Notes: generated by a model from the sequence alone, not told the origin. A stretch of DNA of 64,000 nt from Pseudorasbora parva (GCF_024679245.1 NC_090172.1:42998054-43062053), one strand, 5' to 3'. Positions 1-16,752 are shown, counted from the stretch's first letter. Translations and numbers: made by a program.

Positions 1-848
1 GAAAGAGGCAGAAGGATAGAAGGAGAGTGAGAAAAAGAGAAAAAATAAACAAGAGTGGCAATTGTTTTGTTGGAAAAAACCTCAGACTGGCGCAAACATT
101 TATTGTTCTGTTTGTCAGGGTGAGAGAGACTGAGAAAGACGGCAGTCAGGAAAGAACAAATGTGTGGAAGAGAGATAGAGCAGCTATGACATAATGGATA
201 AGAAGGATAATGGTGTCACCAAAGTGAGACTTTTGCATGGCATCATTGTTCTTCAAAAGATAAGCACAAAAAGCTTAACTAAAAGGTGGAATCTGGGAAA
301 GCCCCTTCAGTTCAAAATATCCATTCCTATTCAATGACTTGTAGGAATATTTAATTTGATTTGATTCTGATTCAGTTGATCTGATCAACTACAATGTCCA
401 TTTGGCTTCAGCTTTTGATGAAAATATACAAAAACTTGGAACAAAAATATTAATTTTTAAAAAATGAACAAGGCCCAAACTGTGCAGTTTACGGACCAAG
501 CCCCACAGTTCGGCACGCATGTGTTTTCTTGGAACTCAAACGCTGTTATCTGTGTGCACAACCGTACACACCCAAAGCATGCACAAACAGAGAGGTGTGT
601 TTTATACACCAAGCGAACAGCGAATTGTTTCCTCTTTCGCATCTCCATGCGCTTGAGCGGACGTAATTCGATACATACACACAACATTTTCAAAATACCT
701 CAGCAAGTATTCTTGTAAACACAGTCGGTTGTCTTAAGTGAACGGAAACATATGAGAAAGAAACCAGATGTGTATTATTATTTTGGATCTGTGCATTAGG
801 TCTTAAAATGACAGCGATATATGAATACCTGAGCTGTCTAAGATTAAT
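1..848. other. Non-coding, no recognised feature
   Basis: This is intronic sequence of the minus-strand gene, downstream of its last visible exon. The first 180 bases are purine-rich (GAGA and GAAA runs). Between about 457 and 718 both strands are open for roughly 80 codons, but I recognise neither translation and see no flanking splice sites in a matching frame. Confidence 0.5.
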
Positions 849-1518
849 AGGGCTTTTCATACTTGAAATAAATAACCCTGGGTCATTCTAAACCCTGGGT
901 AAACTGAATCCTGGATTATCTTAATCCACATTTCACACAGCATTTATCTGGGGTTAACAATTATTCATGGGTATTTAGAAGCTCTTGTTTCACATTGTAC
1001 ATTCATAAACCCTGGGTTAATGTTCTAATTTGCATTTGTGGTGTCAGTGTCACTGATTGGATAAACGCAATCTGTTTACATAAAAGCTCTATCGTTGCCG
1101 ACTGTACTATTGATTTTATACTGAATGGATGCGTTGGACTATAAACGTAAGAATGAAACCGTCTGATTTTCACAAAAAAATCGTATTTTCTGTCAGCATT
1201 TGACATTTTCCCTATCAAATGCTGGATTTATTCTTTATATACAATGTGCAGTATTTCCATGACTGTCCAAAGCAAATATGTAGGCCAATGCGATTTGATG
1301 CCTGTTGCTAAAGTGCCTAGCTTTAACATTCTAACACTATATCGTTATACACTGTACACGTTTGGCATCCCTATGTGAGGTTACTGCTACAAAAGCACTG
1401 CTTTCCAAACCTCGGGTAAAAAGCAGTGCTAGCCCGCTTCTAAATTGCAAGTGTGAAACATAAAATGCGGTGTTTAGAATGATGATAACCCAGGGTTAAG
1501 CGCAATGTGAAAAGGGCT
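849..1518. mobile_element. MITE with AGGGCTTTTCA-type terminal inverted repeats
   Basis: The left end reads AGGGCTTTTCATACTTG and the right end, reverse-complemented, reads AGCCCTTTTCACATTG. Both are followed inward by an AACCCTGGGT motif, which recurs near both termini (about 875-900, 1010 and 1490). There is no coding capacity. The termini resemble those of the Harbinger-like MITE at 44708-45277. I could not define a clean target-site duplication. Confidence 0.65.
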
Positions 1519-2117
1519 AAAGTTAATCAAACAACAAAACACAGCTTTAACTAAGATTAATCTATTTTTAATTTAAACAGTGAACACTAGTGTTATTTTT
1601 TCAACAGTTTATTTGAAATATTGTTATAATCTATGCTTGCATAGATATAATAACACATTAGCCTACGCAAGAGCGCATAGCCTCTGTAGTCATTGAGAGA
1701 AAGAGATTGCTAAAAGAAAAGTCACTTGGACTGGAATTATACCAAACTGGTGGTAGTATCCACAAAATGTTAAGTACATTCAGTATTTACGACAGCTCAT
1801 CACACACACCTGCTATCAGAGCCCTGTCCGATCTCTCGTTGTGACAAGATGGAATGTATGTGACCCAGTGATGTCCTCAAGGAAAATGCTGAATTCTTAA
1901 ATGTGCACAAGCCCTTTAAGATGAAAGGAGCCCATCCTAAGAGGACCGGACAGGCCAAACCACTTCTACATGACTGTACAATCATCTAACCTCCAAAAAA
2001 GGCCAAGCACAAATGCATGGGTCTGGACAAAAGACATTTGAATGCATATTTTGTAGCTGTTTGGTCCAATTCTAATTGTTTTTCAGTTTTTGATTAAAAT
2101 ATCAATATATAATTTAT
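1519..2117. other. Non-coding, no recognised feature
   Basis: AT-rich intronic sequence. I see no repeat termini, splice-bounded open frame or RNA gene. Confidence 0.5.
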
Positions 2118-3294
2118 TTAAAGGGGTCATATAACACCATTTTTATACAAGTTAATATGATTCTTTAGTGTTTAAATAAAAACTGTGTAATAAACTTTAA
2201 TTAAAAATTCTCATTAGTATTGTACGAAAACACTCATTTTACCTGATCAAAAACAGCTCTGTTTTCATCAAGCCATTTCAGTGCATATAGCTTTAAATGA
2301 TGAATGACCCCGCCCCTCTGTTCTGAGGAGTGTTGCCATTGACAACAGTAGGGGCAACCTGAGTCTCTGAGGACAGATCATAGACCTTAAAAAAGATCTG
2401 TGCAACTGTATCAATTTTAAACGGAGTCAGGACAAGACAACAGCTCCAACGAAATTCGACATTTAAGGCTAAACAGGACGCTTCTGAACGGTTGGTTAAT
2501 GTAATGTCACTTTGATCTATCTTTATGTACTGGCAGGGTAACGTTAGCGATGAATGTTATGTGTTTACTGATTTATACGTTCATTGACAGATTGATGTTA
2601 CACCAAATGCCAATAAAAACTTTTTTTTCTGTTAATGTCGGTTTGTCAGTGAACGTTATCTATGCATTGTTATAACTGAAACAACACCTTTTTTTTTTTA
2701 CAGTAACTGACACCGTTATAAACCATCTACTTATGTAGATGTACTTATTTAAGCTTAGTGTTACCACATCCACGTTAACTTTAAAATCAGCATTTGTACA
2801 ATAACCATAACGCGTTGTTTATTATAAATATGGGATTATGAATTATATGGAGAACGTCATGCATAGAAAGCATGCCGTAATTTAACGTTACCCTGTAAAC
2901 TTTAGCTGCATTCATCGTGAAGCGTGCAAGCGTTTCAAACTACACTCCTTCTGGAGAAGCAGCAGGAACAGAAAGAGCTTGTACAGATCTGAATCCAGGA
3001 GCAGCTTCTTAGCAAAACCTGCCTTATACACTTAGCCGCTATTCTGCTCCAGTGTCTCTACTTATACAATGGTGGACTACGACAATGACAGCTTGAGCTC
3101 ATCATGGCGGGTCTTTGTTGAAACGCTGCTTGTCAATCTACAGTCGTGGGAGGGGCATCTGACCGTGTGACGTCACACAGTCGAACGGCTCAATTTGACA
3201 CAGGGGAAATCGTATAAGGAGATTAAAAAAACAAAAGAGATGGAGTTTTATCATTATAGGATGGTTGTATACAGACACTGCCAACACATGAATG
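2118..3294 (-). mobile_element. TTAA-flanked MITE, family A, copy 1 (one end missing)
   Basis: It starts with TTAAAGGGGTCATATAA. The interior and right part match, in inverted orientation, the copy at 13670-14316. For example, the sequence around 3250-3290 is the reverse complement of 13715-13770. The similarity stops near 3294, so the second terminus is missing. A perfect TGACGTCA palindrome lies at 3168-3175. TTAA target sites are typical of piggyBac- and Kolobok-type elements; that assignment is inference. The strand is arbitrary, with copy 2 taken as plus. Confidence 0.75.
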
Positions 3295-4118
3295 AGCTCT
3301 CCTTGAATGAGCTCTCCCTGTTTTCTAGCCTTTATTTTGCAATCCGCAGTCTCACCACATTCAATTCAGACATTAAACTCACACTGGGTAAAATATTATT
3401 TTTGTTTTTGTGCTGTAGATTCAGCAGCAGTGGCAAAAGCAGGGATCAAAAAGATCCACCTGTGTACCTATACAACAAGCTAATGTTATTACAGGACTAA
3501 CTCCAGCATGCAGAACTAGCTAGTGTAGCTGTGTTCTAGCACATCTAACAGAGGTACTAGGTCAGCTCCACCGAGAAACACCTGCTCTTCCCATTTTGAG
3601 CAAGGAATGCTAAAACATGTCTCCCTAAAGACAAAAGGAACAAAAAAGAATGATGAAAATACATGCCACCTTACATTCTGAAAAAACATTCATTCAGTCC
3701 TTACAACATGGTACAATTGCTTGCGCTCACATAATGTTGATGAGGGTCTAAACCATTAATCTGAGTATTTGCTAGACTAGAAAAAACAGCTTTCAGTAGA
3801 TATGATAGTACTGACATGTCACTGCCCGTCATTATGTGACAGACCTCAAGATCCTGTAGGAAAATGAGTCTGTCATTATGAAACACACCAGTGATATATA
3901 ATGGCCAAGGATCCATGCTGCAATATGCCAATGAGTCATAGCATTAATTGTACTGAGGGTTTTATAGCCATTTCAATTGACCTGACTGGCCATGAAAAGA
4001 CATGAAACCTTCAGACATCAATAATAACATTAAAGTGTATAAATCTCATTTATGTTTCATAATGCCACCTGCAGTAAGTGCTACACATATCACATAAACC
4101 ATCAATTGTCAAATTAAA
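3295..4118. other. Non-coding; one tiny tandem duplication
   Basis: GAATGAGCTCTCC occurs twice in tandem near 3290-3319. The rest is unremarkable AT-rich intronic sequence with no recognised repeat or exon. Confidence 0.45.
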
Positions 4119-5528
4119 TTAAAGGGGGGGGGGGGGTGAAATGCTGTTTCATGCATACTGAGCTTTTTACACTGTTAAAGACTTGGATTCCCATCCTAAA
4201 CGTAGACAAAGTTTCAAACACTAAGTTGGACGTTTGATAGAGTATTTCTGTGTCAAAAATACTCCTTCCGGTTTCTCACAAGTTTCGGAGAGTTTTTTTT
4301 GAGTATGGGTCCGCTTGACGTGAACAGAGTGGAAGGTCCTTGTATGGGCCGTACGGCTCTTCTCCCGGTAGGGTGCGCGCGTGTGTGGCTAGAGCGAGAG
4401 AGGAAACGCACGCCCAATAACTGCTGTCAAGGTGCAGATCCAGTCGTCTGTGAACACTTCTGTCACGCTGTACCGCGCTCCACTTTACTCCTATGGGTGA
4501 CATCAAACGACTTTAATGCGCCCGCACAGCAGGGAGGCATTACAGGAAGGCAGCGCTGCATTTGAACCGATTTGAACGCAGAAATGACGAGAAGCGTCAC
4601 AACATCACGCTTCAGTCGTGGTGCAATAGTGGATCTCCACGGTCTCTGCTGTCACAGGACTTCACGAAATCAACAAGAAATGTGTTTTTGACGGAGCGGT
4701 CCCAGCGATAAAGGTTCACGGTTGTGCTTTGGAAGCAGGCGGTGAATAAAACTGCTTCAAATGTCTAACTTATGTTGATAGCTATCGTCGTGTAAGTAAG
4801 CATCAGTAAAGAACACGATCGTGTATAGTTAATTTATCAATGGAGCATGCGATGTATGGTGTGTGTTTATACATTTGTTCAGCTGACTAATATGTCAGTT
4901 TGTTTATTGTAAAACCACCCAAACATAAAGCTAGGCTAGGGGACGTTCTCACAAAGTGTGCTTCTTCATTCAAATGCGCTAACATTACTCCATTGTTTTT
5001 TTTATACACTATCTGACGTGCAAAACTGTTTTGCTTGCTACTGCTAAGGTTTAGTCGCATACAATAGTCCATAAACCAAATCATGTCCTCGTGATTTCTC
5101 CTCAGTCGCAAACTGCGAGTAAACACACACAAATGTTGACAGGCCACTAAATAATAAAGTACATACCACAGAGACGGACGTCCTGCTGCTGCTGTTTCTC
5201 CTGTTCAATTTATTTCAGCCTCCGGATCTGGATCATAAATGTATTAGTTGAATCTGATTAATGGTTTATTAGAGTAACGTTTTCTTTTCCACGCATGACA
5301 ATGTCAGCTTTCAGAAGCTCTCATGCAGTAGATCCGCGCTCGTCATTCTTTAGCTCCGCCCACACGATACGCCTCCGGGCGCTCGGTTTTTCCGGAAAGA
5401 CTCGGTACAGCCTATATTTCTTTTATAAATATAATAAAACTAAAGACTTTTCGGAGATATGAAGGATGCAATACTACTCTATAGGTACTCAAGATTGACT
5501 GAAACTGAGTGTTTCACCCCCCCTTTAA
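4119..5528. mobile_element. TTAA-flanked 1.4-kb non-autonomous DNA transposon, family B
   Basis: Both ends carry the target TTAA followed by the same terminus: TTAAAGGGG...GGTGAAA on the left and TTTCACCCCCCCTTTAA on the right. The left G-run has expanded to 13 residues. The interior is CpG-richer than the surrounding DNA. It has open frames below 90 codons that resemble no transposase I know. This is consistent with a piggyBac/Kolobok-type MITE. Confidence 0.75.
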
Positions 5529-6943
5529 GGGTTTTTCTCAATTGTTGTGTGTGATACTTTTATGTTACAGCAATGTTTGAAGATGTCTAAAAGTGTCTGA
5601 AATAAAGATGAAATAAAGTAAAATAAAACCTAAATATTAGATGAAAACCTAAACTAAAAAAAAAATCACCAAAAAAAAAATTTGAAGTTGAAGCACCAAA
5701 AATAAAGCTACAATAAAAATATTTAGAAAAAACACAAAACATAATACAAATGAAGAAAGCACATAAAATGTCTAAACCTTAAACTAAAACTGAACATTTA
5801 AAAATAAAAGCCAACTCAAAATATGAACAAATAATATTTAAAAAGTATTTAAACTAGTATTTTATGATGGCATAAACACACAAAGCCTTGCAAATACAAT
5901 TCTGTATAGAGAAAGCAGACACTGTGTTTTTGTATGTAAGTTTGAATGATGAAAACATGTAAAGAAGTTTTCTGTCATATAATATCTCTGTAATGATTAT
6001 ACAGGATTTCACACAAGGTTTCATGTGGCAGGTTTACAAGCATTTATAAGCAATTGCTTACAGGCAAGTGTTGATGTTGTCTTGATTTTATAAAGAGTGG
6101 CGAATGCTTTGTACAAGCAAATTTGTGGAAGCCTCCCGTTTTCAAAAGCTGCCAAAAGCCCGGACATCGTGGCTAGCATGAGTGAATCGCTTAGACACTG
6201 GAAAAGAAACCAGCGGCGAACGCTAATTGAAGATGCATAACTAATGATGACTGAGTCTCATCTGCATATTAGAGAGAAATCCACAGTGCAACGTGTCCAA
6301 TAAAGCAGACGTTTTTGGAAATAGCATGTAATTCTTGCTCTGCTAAATGGTTCAAATACTCTCTAAAAGTCAACCGAAAAAGTGTTTGAAAATGGAGAAA
6401 TCCCTGGAGGAACGCAGCAAATGTGCATGGGAGCAGAGCCAAAAAATATTTCTTCAGGCTAAAAGTGTGATATTTTATAAATGTATTCCTCAAAAAAATA
6501 TAATGCAAACATTCTTGGTGCTCAAAACAACATTCAAAGAAAAATAGCAGAACAACAGTACAAATCAAAACCATTATTGTTTAAAATATCTCTTTCTCTG
6601 TATATCCTATAAGAATAGCACAAAAAACAACACATCAGAAATTGTGATGCGAGTTATGTTAAATTGAGTAAATAACACTTCGTAAACACTGAAACTCATC
6701 AATTTACATCTAAGGTGACTTACAGCGGCATTCCTGCAGGGACAATATCCTTGGAGTGACTTTGGGTTAAGTGGTTGCCCACAAGTATAATGGTGCCAGA
6801 AAAGATTGAGGTCTCATGATCTCTCGTAGTTCTACACTATCCATCACTGGGTCTGGATTTGCACATTTCTACTACAAATGCAAACTGTCATTTTTCTATC
6901 ATACAAATGCATAACTTCATTATACACAGTATACATTACCGTT
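5529..6943. other. Non-coding; A-rich tract then unique sequence
   Basis: 5590-5860 is an A-rich, C-poor low-complexity stretch of AAATAAA/AAACTAAA words. 5880-6943 shows no recognisable repeat, exon or RNA gene. Confidence 0.5.
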
Positions 6944-7066
6944 AATTTTCACAATATACCTGTTTTTACTGTATGTGTGAGCAAATAAATGTATAGCCAC
7001 AGTGAACATAAGAGACTTCTATTAAACATATTAAAAATGTCTTACAATTTTTGAACGGTAGTGTAT
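6944..7066 (+). repeat. Fragment of interspersed repeat ending in AACGGTAGTG
   Basis: It contains the words AGAGACTTCT and a terminal TTTTTGAACGGTAGTGT. These also occur in the fuller copy at 14317-14830 and, in part, at 63235-63345. I recall this as a very abundant cyprinid repeat. The copy is 5'-truncated. Confidence 0.6.
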
Positions 7067-7370
7067 GTACAGGACAGTCCCTAGAGTTACTTTAGCGATT
7101 AGCATATGGCTTTGTATCAGTAGAAACCCTGGAGTATATTCAAATGATCAATCAAAGTATTGAGGCAATCAAAAAGTATTTTGGTATCATACAGAAAAAA
7201 AAATGCATTACTTGAATATCAAATCGATAGAAGAGGCTATTAAAGAATATAATGAAAAGTAGCTGGCTATTTTGACAATGTTCTGAAATTCAAACACCAC
7301 ATATTCTCTAATTTACTTTGTAAACAGATATGGATAACAGGATATGACAAACACCTATACATGTACACAA
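7067..7370. other. Non-coding, no recognised feature
   Basis: Unique AT-rich intronic sequence between the repeat fragment and the CT/CA microsatellite. Confidence 0.45.
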
Positions 7371-7439
<69 letters not shown>

Positions 7440-7590
7440 GTACACGGACACGCACACAGACACACACACACACACACACACATTCACACATTCACACATT
7501 CACACATTCACACACACACACACACACGCACACGCACACAGACACGCACATGTTCGCACACACAAACAAACAAACACGAACACAAACACA
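7371..7590. repeat. Compound (CT)n(CA)n microsatellite next to a splice donor
   Basis: (CT)n runs to about 7389. About 25 CA dinucleotides follow to 7439, then interrupted CA and CATTCACA units to 7550, and finally CAAA/CACA words to 7590. In the sense of the minus-strand gene this is a UG-rich tract starting about 11 bases after the 5' splice site of exon 7602-7733 and ending in an AG tract. CA/CT reads in several frames are open, but this is low-complexity artefact. Confidence 0.95.
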
Positions 7591-7595
7591 AACTA

Positions 7596-11084
<3,489 letters not shown>

Positions 11085-11289
11085 TCAGTTTCAGAGGTTA
11101 TCGTGGTATATTAAGACTCCTAATGAACAAAAAACAGTAGGATGCCATTTTTCACCTCATTAAACAAACTTTGCAGAAGGATTCCACATACAGGGTTCCC
11201 AGATATTTTAGCTAACGAAAGGCCATGACCTTTCCAGATATTTATAAAATATGCGCACAATCATTCTCATGCTTAACAATCATATGCTG

Positions 11290-11625
11290 CATTAAAAAAA
11301 ATCCTATATAAACAAACTGTTTCCATTTCACTATTTCTGAAAATAAAAAATGTATCAATGTGATGGCAAAGCTGAATTTTCTTCATCATAACTCCAGTCT
11401 TCAGAAATCATTCTGATATGCTGCTCAAAAAACATTTCTCATATATCCATGTTAAAAACAGTTTTAGCATTTCAATTAATAATGAAATGGATTCTAATCT
11501 AAAGTGTGACCATACGTTTTTTTCAGGATTCTTTGATGAATATAAAGTTTAAAAGAACAGCATTTAGTTAATATAAATAAATATAAAACTCAAAACATGT
11601 ATATCGTGAAAGTCAAATAATAATA
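11290..11625 (-). repeat. Reverse-orientation copy of the AACGGTAGTG repeat family
   Basis: The words CATCATAACTCCAGTCTTCAG, ATTCTGATATGCTGCTCAA and TCAGGATTCTTTGATGAAT are reverse complements of the corresponding parts of the plus-strand copy at 14317-14830. The copy is diverged and has no intact ends. Confidence 0.6.
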
Positions 11626-13669
11626 ATAACTAAATTTGATTTTGATAGAGTATATAGAGAAGACATTTTTTTCTACTTCAACTTCACAATTTCCTGATAT
11701 TTCCTAGTTTTCTGTGACCACGGGATCCTTGAAAATTGGTGCAGGATCTCTCCCTCTCTCTGATTTCTAATCTGGCTATCTAGTTTATTTGCAAGACAAT
11801 TTGCAAAGTCTAATCATTGCCAGAGTTTGTTTAGTTTATCAGACCAAAAATAAACCAATTGCGGTTTATGGGACTTGATGTAAGAGCGCGAAAGATCGAA
11901 CTATTCATCCATGGGGAAAGCAGAAGGAACAGATGTGACTAATAATTAAAGCACTCAATAATCAATGACTTCAACCAAAACAATTAACGTTGATCTCACC
12001 ATCTGAGCCCTGACTCATTACTGTGAGAGATGGCCCCTAACAGCTCACATGAATAAATGAATAACACAAGTGCACTTCGGAGCATTGGGCTATTTTTCTC
12101 TAGGCGTTGATATACTACCTCTCCCACAATTCCTCAGTAGGCCATGCTGATACACGGCCAGTGACATATGGTCAGCTAGAGAAACCAATCTTTGCGTAAT
12201 TCCCCCGCCCCACATCCTATCAATGCGGCCCCCGTGCAGCTTGATAGATATCAAGCGTGGTCATTTTTCCTCTTTTTGCACCACTGGCAGAACCGCAACT
12301 CCTGGTTCCTCTCCCCCACTCTCCATTAAAAACAATTCTCTTTATTTCTCAGCTGACACTTCTGGGATTTCAGTCCTGAATGATGAAATACGTTGGACAT
12401 TCTGGCTGCTTTAAATCACAGTTTGTGTGTGGGAGAACATCAGGTCCAGCCCGGGCAGATTACTGGCTAGGACACTGAGCCGTATATCAGCACCGGCCTT
12501 ACCTCCACAACATGATGATTTACTAATGAGGGCCTCTACCTGACGGGACATTAACCTTGCAATATCAGACATGTCAGCGGCGAGAGAAAGAGACAGAAAG
12601 AGAGTGAGCGGAGTTGAAAGTGAAAGTTAGACCACATTTCAACACTATCACATAGATGCAGATTAACGCTTACAATATGCGGCAAGCCAATGTGAGGGAT
12701 GCAGGAAGATGGTAATGTGATAAGTGTTTTTCAGGCTACCAGAAAACTGGAAGATTAAGAGGCTGATGCACGAGGAGGTTCACAAGCGTCCCGGGGCTGT
12801 GAGGGTCCTTGGCTCAGGCGCACAGGAAACCTCACGCTTGATTTCCTCCACACTTAATAAAGTGCAGACATTGTAGAGATGACAATGGTGATCCATTGCA
12901 GCTGAATGACTGAACTAGGTTGTGTTCTGTCTTGTGTAGACCAAAGGACGCGGAAAGGTTACGAGCATAGGCAGGATGGGAGTGTACTCTTTCACTCAGC
13001 ATTTGTTGTTGCTTGCCGTGGGAAAGACAGTGACTTTTCAGATTTTCATAATTAATCACTGACAACAACAATCATGTCAGAATGTTTTTCTTGTGCAAGA
13101 TGACAAATATGAAGCCAAACCTGAGCTTCAGGTAGGAAGATGACATCTCCGTCACTTTAGAGAGAGAAAACACATTACAGCCCAAATGATGGCTGAGGAC
13201 CAGGCTAAAATACAGGCAATAATGAGACTGATTTTGTAAAGGAAAAATTGAAAAGATGTTATTCAAAACACGAGTGATAAGGGAAAGCTTAATGGGCCAC
13301 TCTTTAGCCATCCTTTCAATGTAAGCTGAGCGTAGCCAATGAAATACACCATTCCTGTCTATCTCTAATTTACTCTGCTGGTAGCACAGAGGAGGAAAAA
13401 TGGTTCTTTCAGCAAATGCTTTGTAGTTTGCAGTGAGCAATATCAAAAGACAAATTCAGTTGCTCTGCTTTAAATCTACTACTGTGACTCAAATTCAATC
13501 TTTAACTTTAATTGCAGCATGCCGTCTTCTCAAACTGGTTCACAGGCATTCTTCAGGTTGCCTGGGTTTTTGTATTATCAGTATTAACAGTTTAAATATA
13601 ATATCTGAAGTCATTTTGCTTTCAGTAATGCACAACTATTTTTGCAGCATTTATTAATCTATGTTAATG
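11626..13669. other. Non-coding intronic sequence, possibly with conserved elements
   Basis: There are no transposon termini. 12420-12600 has balanced composition, GC-rich for this window. A splice-like pair on the minus strand near 12507-12543 (CAG before, GTAAGG after) is not backed by the protein family. Two open frames at 12832-13446 on the minus strand are unrecognised. Confidence 0.4.
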
Positions 13670-14316
13670 TTAAAGGGGTCATATAATGGTACATGCACTT
13701 TTACAAGTTGATTATACAGCAATGTGTGTTGGTAGTGACTGTCCACAACCATCCTATAATGATAAAAATCCATCAAGTGTTTTTTTTTAAATCTCCTTAT
13801 ATATTTTCACCTGTCTGAAATCAAGCTGTTCGATGTGTGACGTCACACGATCGGACACCCCTTCCACGACTGTTGATTGACAGCAGCGTTTCATCTCAGA
13901 CCTGCCGTGAGCGAGCTCAAGCTGTTGTCCACCATTGTGGATAAGCTGGAGCAGAATGGCGTCTAAGCGATTGTGGTGTTCTGTTCTTGGGTGTAATAAT
14001 GAACAGAGCAGTCATTTTGATGTTGATATATCTGATATATCGAATTGATACAGCTGAACTTGCACAGATGTGTTCTGAGAGACTCGCGTTGTCAAACTTT
14101 CTCCTGTTGTCTAAGCAACGCTTCACACTCAAAGCCCCCACAGAACAGAGGGGCGGGGTGAGCAAAGCTAATTAGCATAAAATGCACATGCACAGAAACA
14201 GCTTGCTGAAAACAGCTGCTTTTCACCAGGTTAAATGAGTGATTTCTTAGAATACTAAATAGAATTTTTAATTAAAGTATATTAAAACGTTTTACAGCAT
14301 TATATGACCTCTTTAA
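13670..14316 (+). mobile_element. TTAA-flanked MITE, family A, copy 2 (both ends present)
   Basis: The left end is TTAAAGGGGTCATATAATG and the right end is CATTATATGACCTCTTTAA, giving near-perfect 19-bp inverted repeats that include the TTAA target. The interior carries a perfect TGACGTCA at 13838-13845 within GTGTGACGTCACAC, the same as in copy 1 at 2118-3294. There is no transposase, so it is non-autonomous; the TTAA target suggests mobilisation by a piggyBac- or Kolobok-type enzyme. Confidence 0.85.
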
Positions 14317-14830
14317 ATTCAATGAATCTTACTGACCCTAATTTTTTTAACGGTAGTGTTTTGCAATATATATTTTGAATTTAAATACATTTAATTCAGC
14401 AATGATGCACCGAACTGATCAAAATTGCCAGCGAAGACATTCCTAATGATAAAAAAAGATTTCAATAAATGGTGTTCTTTTGAACCTTCTATTCATCAAA
14501 TAATTTTTGAAAAACGTATCATGGTTTACATAAAAACAGTAAGCAGCAAAACTGTTTTCTACTTTGAAAATAATAAGAAATATCATATTAGTATGATTTT
14601 TGGAGGATCATGCGACACTGAAGACTGGAGTAATGATGGTGACAAAATTCAGCTTTGTCAAAGAAATACATTACATTTTAAGGTATTTTAGATAAAAATG
14701 GAAAACATAAATTCCAAAATTTCACAATACTACGGTTTTACGGTATTTTTGATCAAATAAATGAAGCCTTGATAAGATACTTTCAAAAAAGATATATTAT
14801 TGACCCCAAACATTTATATAACTTAAAAAA
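14317..14830 (+). repeat. AACGGTAGTG interspersed repeat, longest copy in the window
   Basis: It abuts the right end of the MITE at 13670-14316. It contains the words TTCTATTCATCAAA, GGATCATGCGACACTGAAGACTGGAGTAATGATG, and TTTTGATCAAATAAATG followed by TTGACCCCAAAC. Fragments recur at 6944, 11290, 28930, 40610 and 63235. I recall it as one of the commonest cyprinid repeats. Its class is not evident from the sequence. The open frame at 14425-14691 is spurious. Confidence 0.7.
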
Positions 14831-15796
14831 AGTACAAACTATATTTAATATTTTATATATAATATAAAATACTAGCAATACTATCAAACAAAAATAAATA
14901 TTAAAAAAAAAAAAAATGCATTAATATAACAATGTTATAAAGTAACATTAACCCAGATAAATGCTATAAAAACAGTTGGTCACTATTTGGTAATAAGACT
15001 CAAAGCAAACTAAACCGTATAGGCAGAGATATACATTTTTTTTGACAGGAATGAAACCAAGGCTGTGAGGGATGTACAGTGAAGTACGATATGTGCAATG
15101 GATTCAGTGAGTTGTTTAACAACATACTAATTGTTGAGTTGACGAAACATCTTCCAAAATACTTTTATTAGACAAAAACAGTTTTGAAAGTGCATGCCAT
15201 TTAAAAGTCCATCCCTCACGACTGATTTTCAGCTGTGTAAAATTCAAAAAAAGTTCTACTGTAAAGTGATACCATTAAAGCTATATTATAAATGTCATGA
15301 CAGGGGTCTCTCCTCAACCACCACCAAATTGATGCATCATTCAATAATCTAAATAAGCATGATTCGTGTTAGTTGTCTCAGTCTGCATGGCTAAAATCTC
15401 CTTTAGGAGGGTTGACTCCTGGGAGCCCAGGCCCTGACGGACTAATTACTCCGCCTGGCTCTATGCTACTGTTTTCTAATTACCGCGTGGGATCACATAT
15501 CACTGTTTAACAGGTTCTCATTAATTACAGCCCATCTGCCACCTGCATGCCAAGCAGTACAATGAGTCGCCTGGCACATGCCACTCACCGACGCCAGCGT
15601 TGAGCGTAAACGGTCTTAGCCATGAAACAATTCACACCTGTCAATGATATTGGTATTTAAGTTTGACATTAATGGCTGAAAGGATCTGATAAAGAAGGGA
15701 GGATGTCTAGCGATGTGAACTACTCTACTGGAAAGACCACAGCAAGAAAATGAGACACATGTAATTTAAAGGTTTTAAATAAAATAAATCCGGATC
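14831..15796. other. Non-coding; balanced-composition block near 15380-15640
   Basis: 14831-15380 is AT-rich. 15380-15640 is richer in GC and holds several TAATTA/ATTA homeodomain-type cores (for example 15443, 15478 and 15522). It has no repeat termini, so it is a candidate conserved non-coding element. This is only a composition-based guess. Confidence 0.3.
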
Positions 15797-15839
15797 CAGG
15801 ACAAGGACAAGGACAAGGACAAGGACCAGGACCAGGAGC
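15797..15839. repeat. Short GGACAA/GGACCA hexanucleotide array
   Basis: About seven tandem units of AGGACA then AGGACC. The Val/Leu and Pro/Cys repeats read from it in two minus-strand frames are artefacts. Confidence 0.9.
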
Positions 15840-16473
15840 AAGAAAGTGGGCTGAATAACAGCAGATATTTTTGTGAATGTTCTTTGACCACCTGGTGGAG
15901 ATGCAAACACATGGACAATTGTGCTCACTGTGACAAAAGAACCACCAACCGTCCAATCAACACCACCCGCCCCTCATATCAGCAGCTTCTGAGCCAGAGA
16001 AATATAGTCTGAACAAGAAGAGGGGCATTAAAGCTGAATATCACTGGCAGATTGTGATGCGATACAGCCGGTGCTTATTATAGTTTGTCATCGGAACTAT
16101 CAGTTCACTGTTGTGTATCCAGGGAGACTTTTTAATTACATAAATAGGACAACTACTGTTTTATATGGCTTTTATGCTCCATTGTATTTATACACAATTT
16201 AGAGGCTGCAAAATTTAGAGTGCCACAAATGAACGTACAGTATCAAACAGTCATTATGGTCTGTTCTAATGCACAGAAGCAGTGTTTTCTCTTTTGCATG
16301 TGCCCATTTTTCAATACTTTGACTACCATACGTTTTTTCTTAAAACAACATGCATATATACTTTGCATTCGTGGCGAAACCACACTCCCTATTATATTTG
16401 TACTTAGCCAATTTAACAACATGATATTTCTCCCCAGGGGAAACTGGACCATATACACCTTATTAAAAGATTT
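15840..16473. other. Non-coding, no recognised feature
   Basis: Intronic sequence without repeat termini. Overlapping open frames on both strands at 16220-16492 are unrecognised and extend into the next MITE. Confidence 0.45.
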
Positions 16474-16752
16474 TGGTAAAACTTTAGTATGAGGAACACA
16501 TATTCACTATTAATAATGACTTTTGCCTCAATAAACTCCTAATTTACTGCTTATTAATAGTTAGTAAGGTAGTTTTTGTAGCATTTAAGTTTAGGTATTG
16601 GGTAGGATTAAGGGATGTAGAATAAGGTTATGCAGAATAAGGCATTAATATGTGCTTTATAAGTACTAATAAACAGCCAATATCATAGTAATACGCATGC
16701 TAATAAGCAACTGTAATAGGTAATAACTGAACCTTAAAATAAAGTGTTACCA
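16474..16752. mobile_element. 279-bp MITE with TGGTAA...TTACCA ends
   Basis: The left end TGGTAAAACTTTAGTATG and the right end AAAATAAAGTGTTACCA are inverted repeats. The interior includes TTACTGCTTATTAATAGTTAGTAAGGTAGTT and GGGTAGGATTAAGGGATGTAGAATAAGG, words I recall from a zebrafish repeat with these termini. It is short and non-coding. Confidence 0.75.

Noticed and set aside
457..718. Region open on both strands for about 80 codons
   Set aside because: Neither translation is recognisable and no splice sites agree; two-strand openness of this length is expected by chance a few times in 64 kb.
12507..12543. Possible 37-base micro-exon on the minus strand between CAG and GTAAGG
   Set aside because: The ENTREP exons on either side join in phase 0 into one membrane helix with no missing residues, and a 37-base insertion would break the frame.
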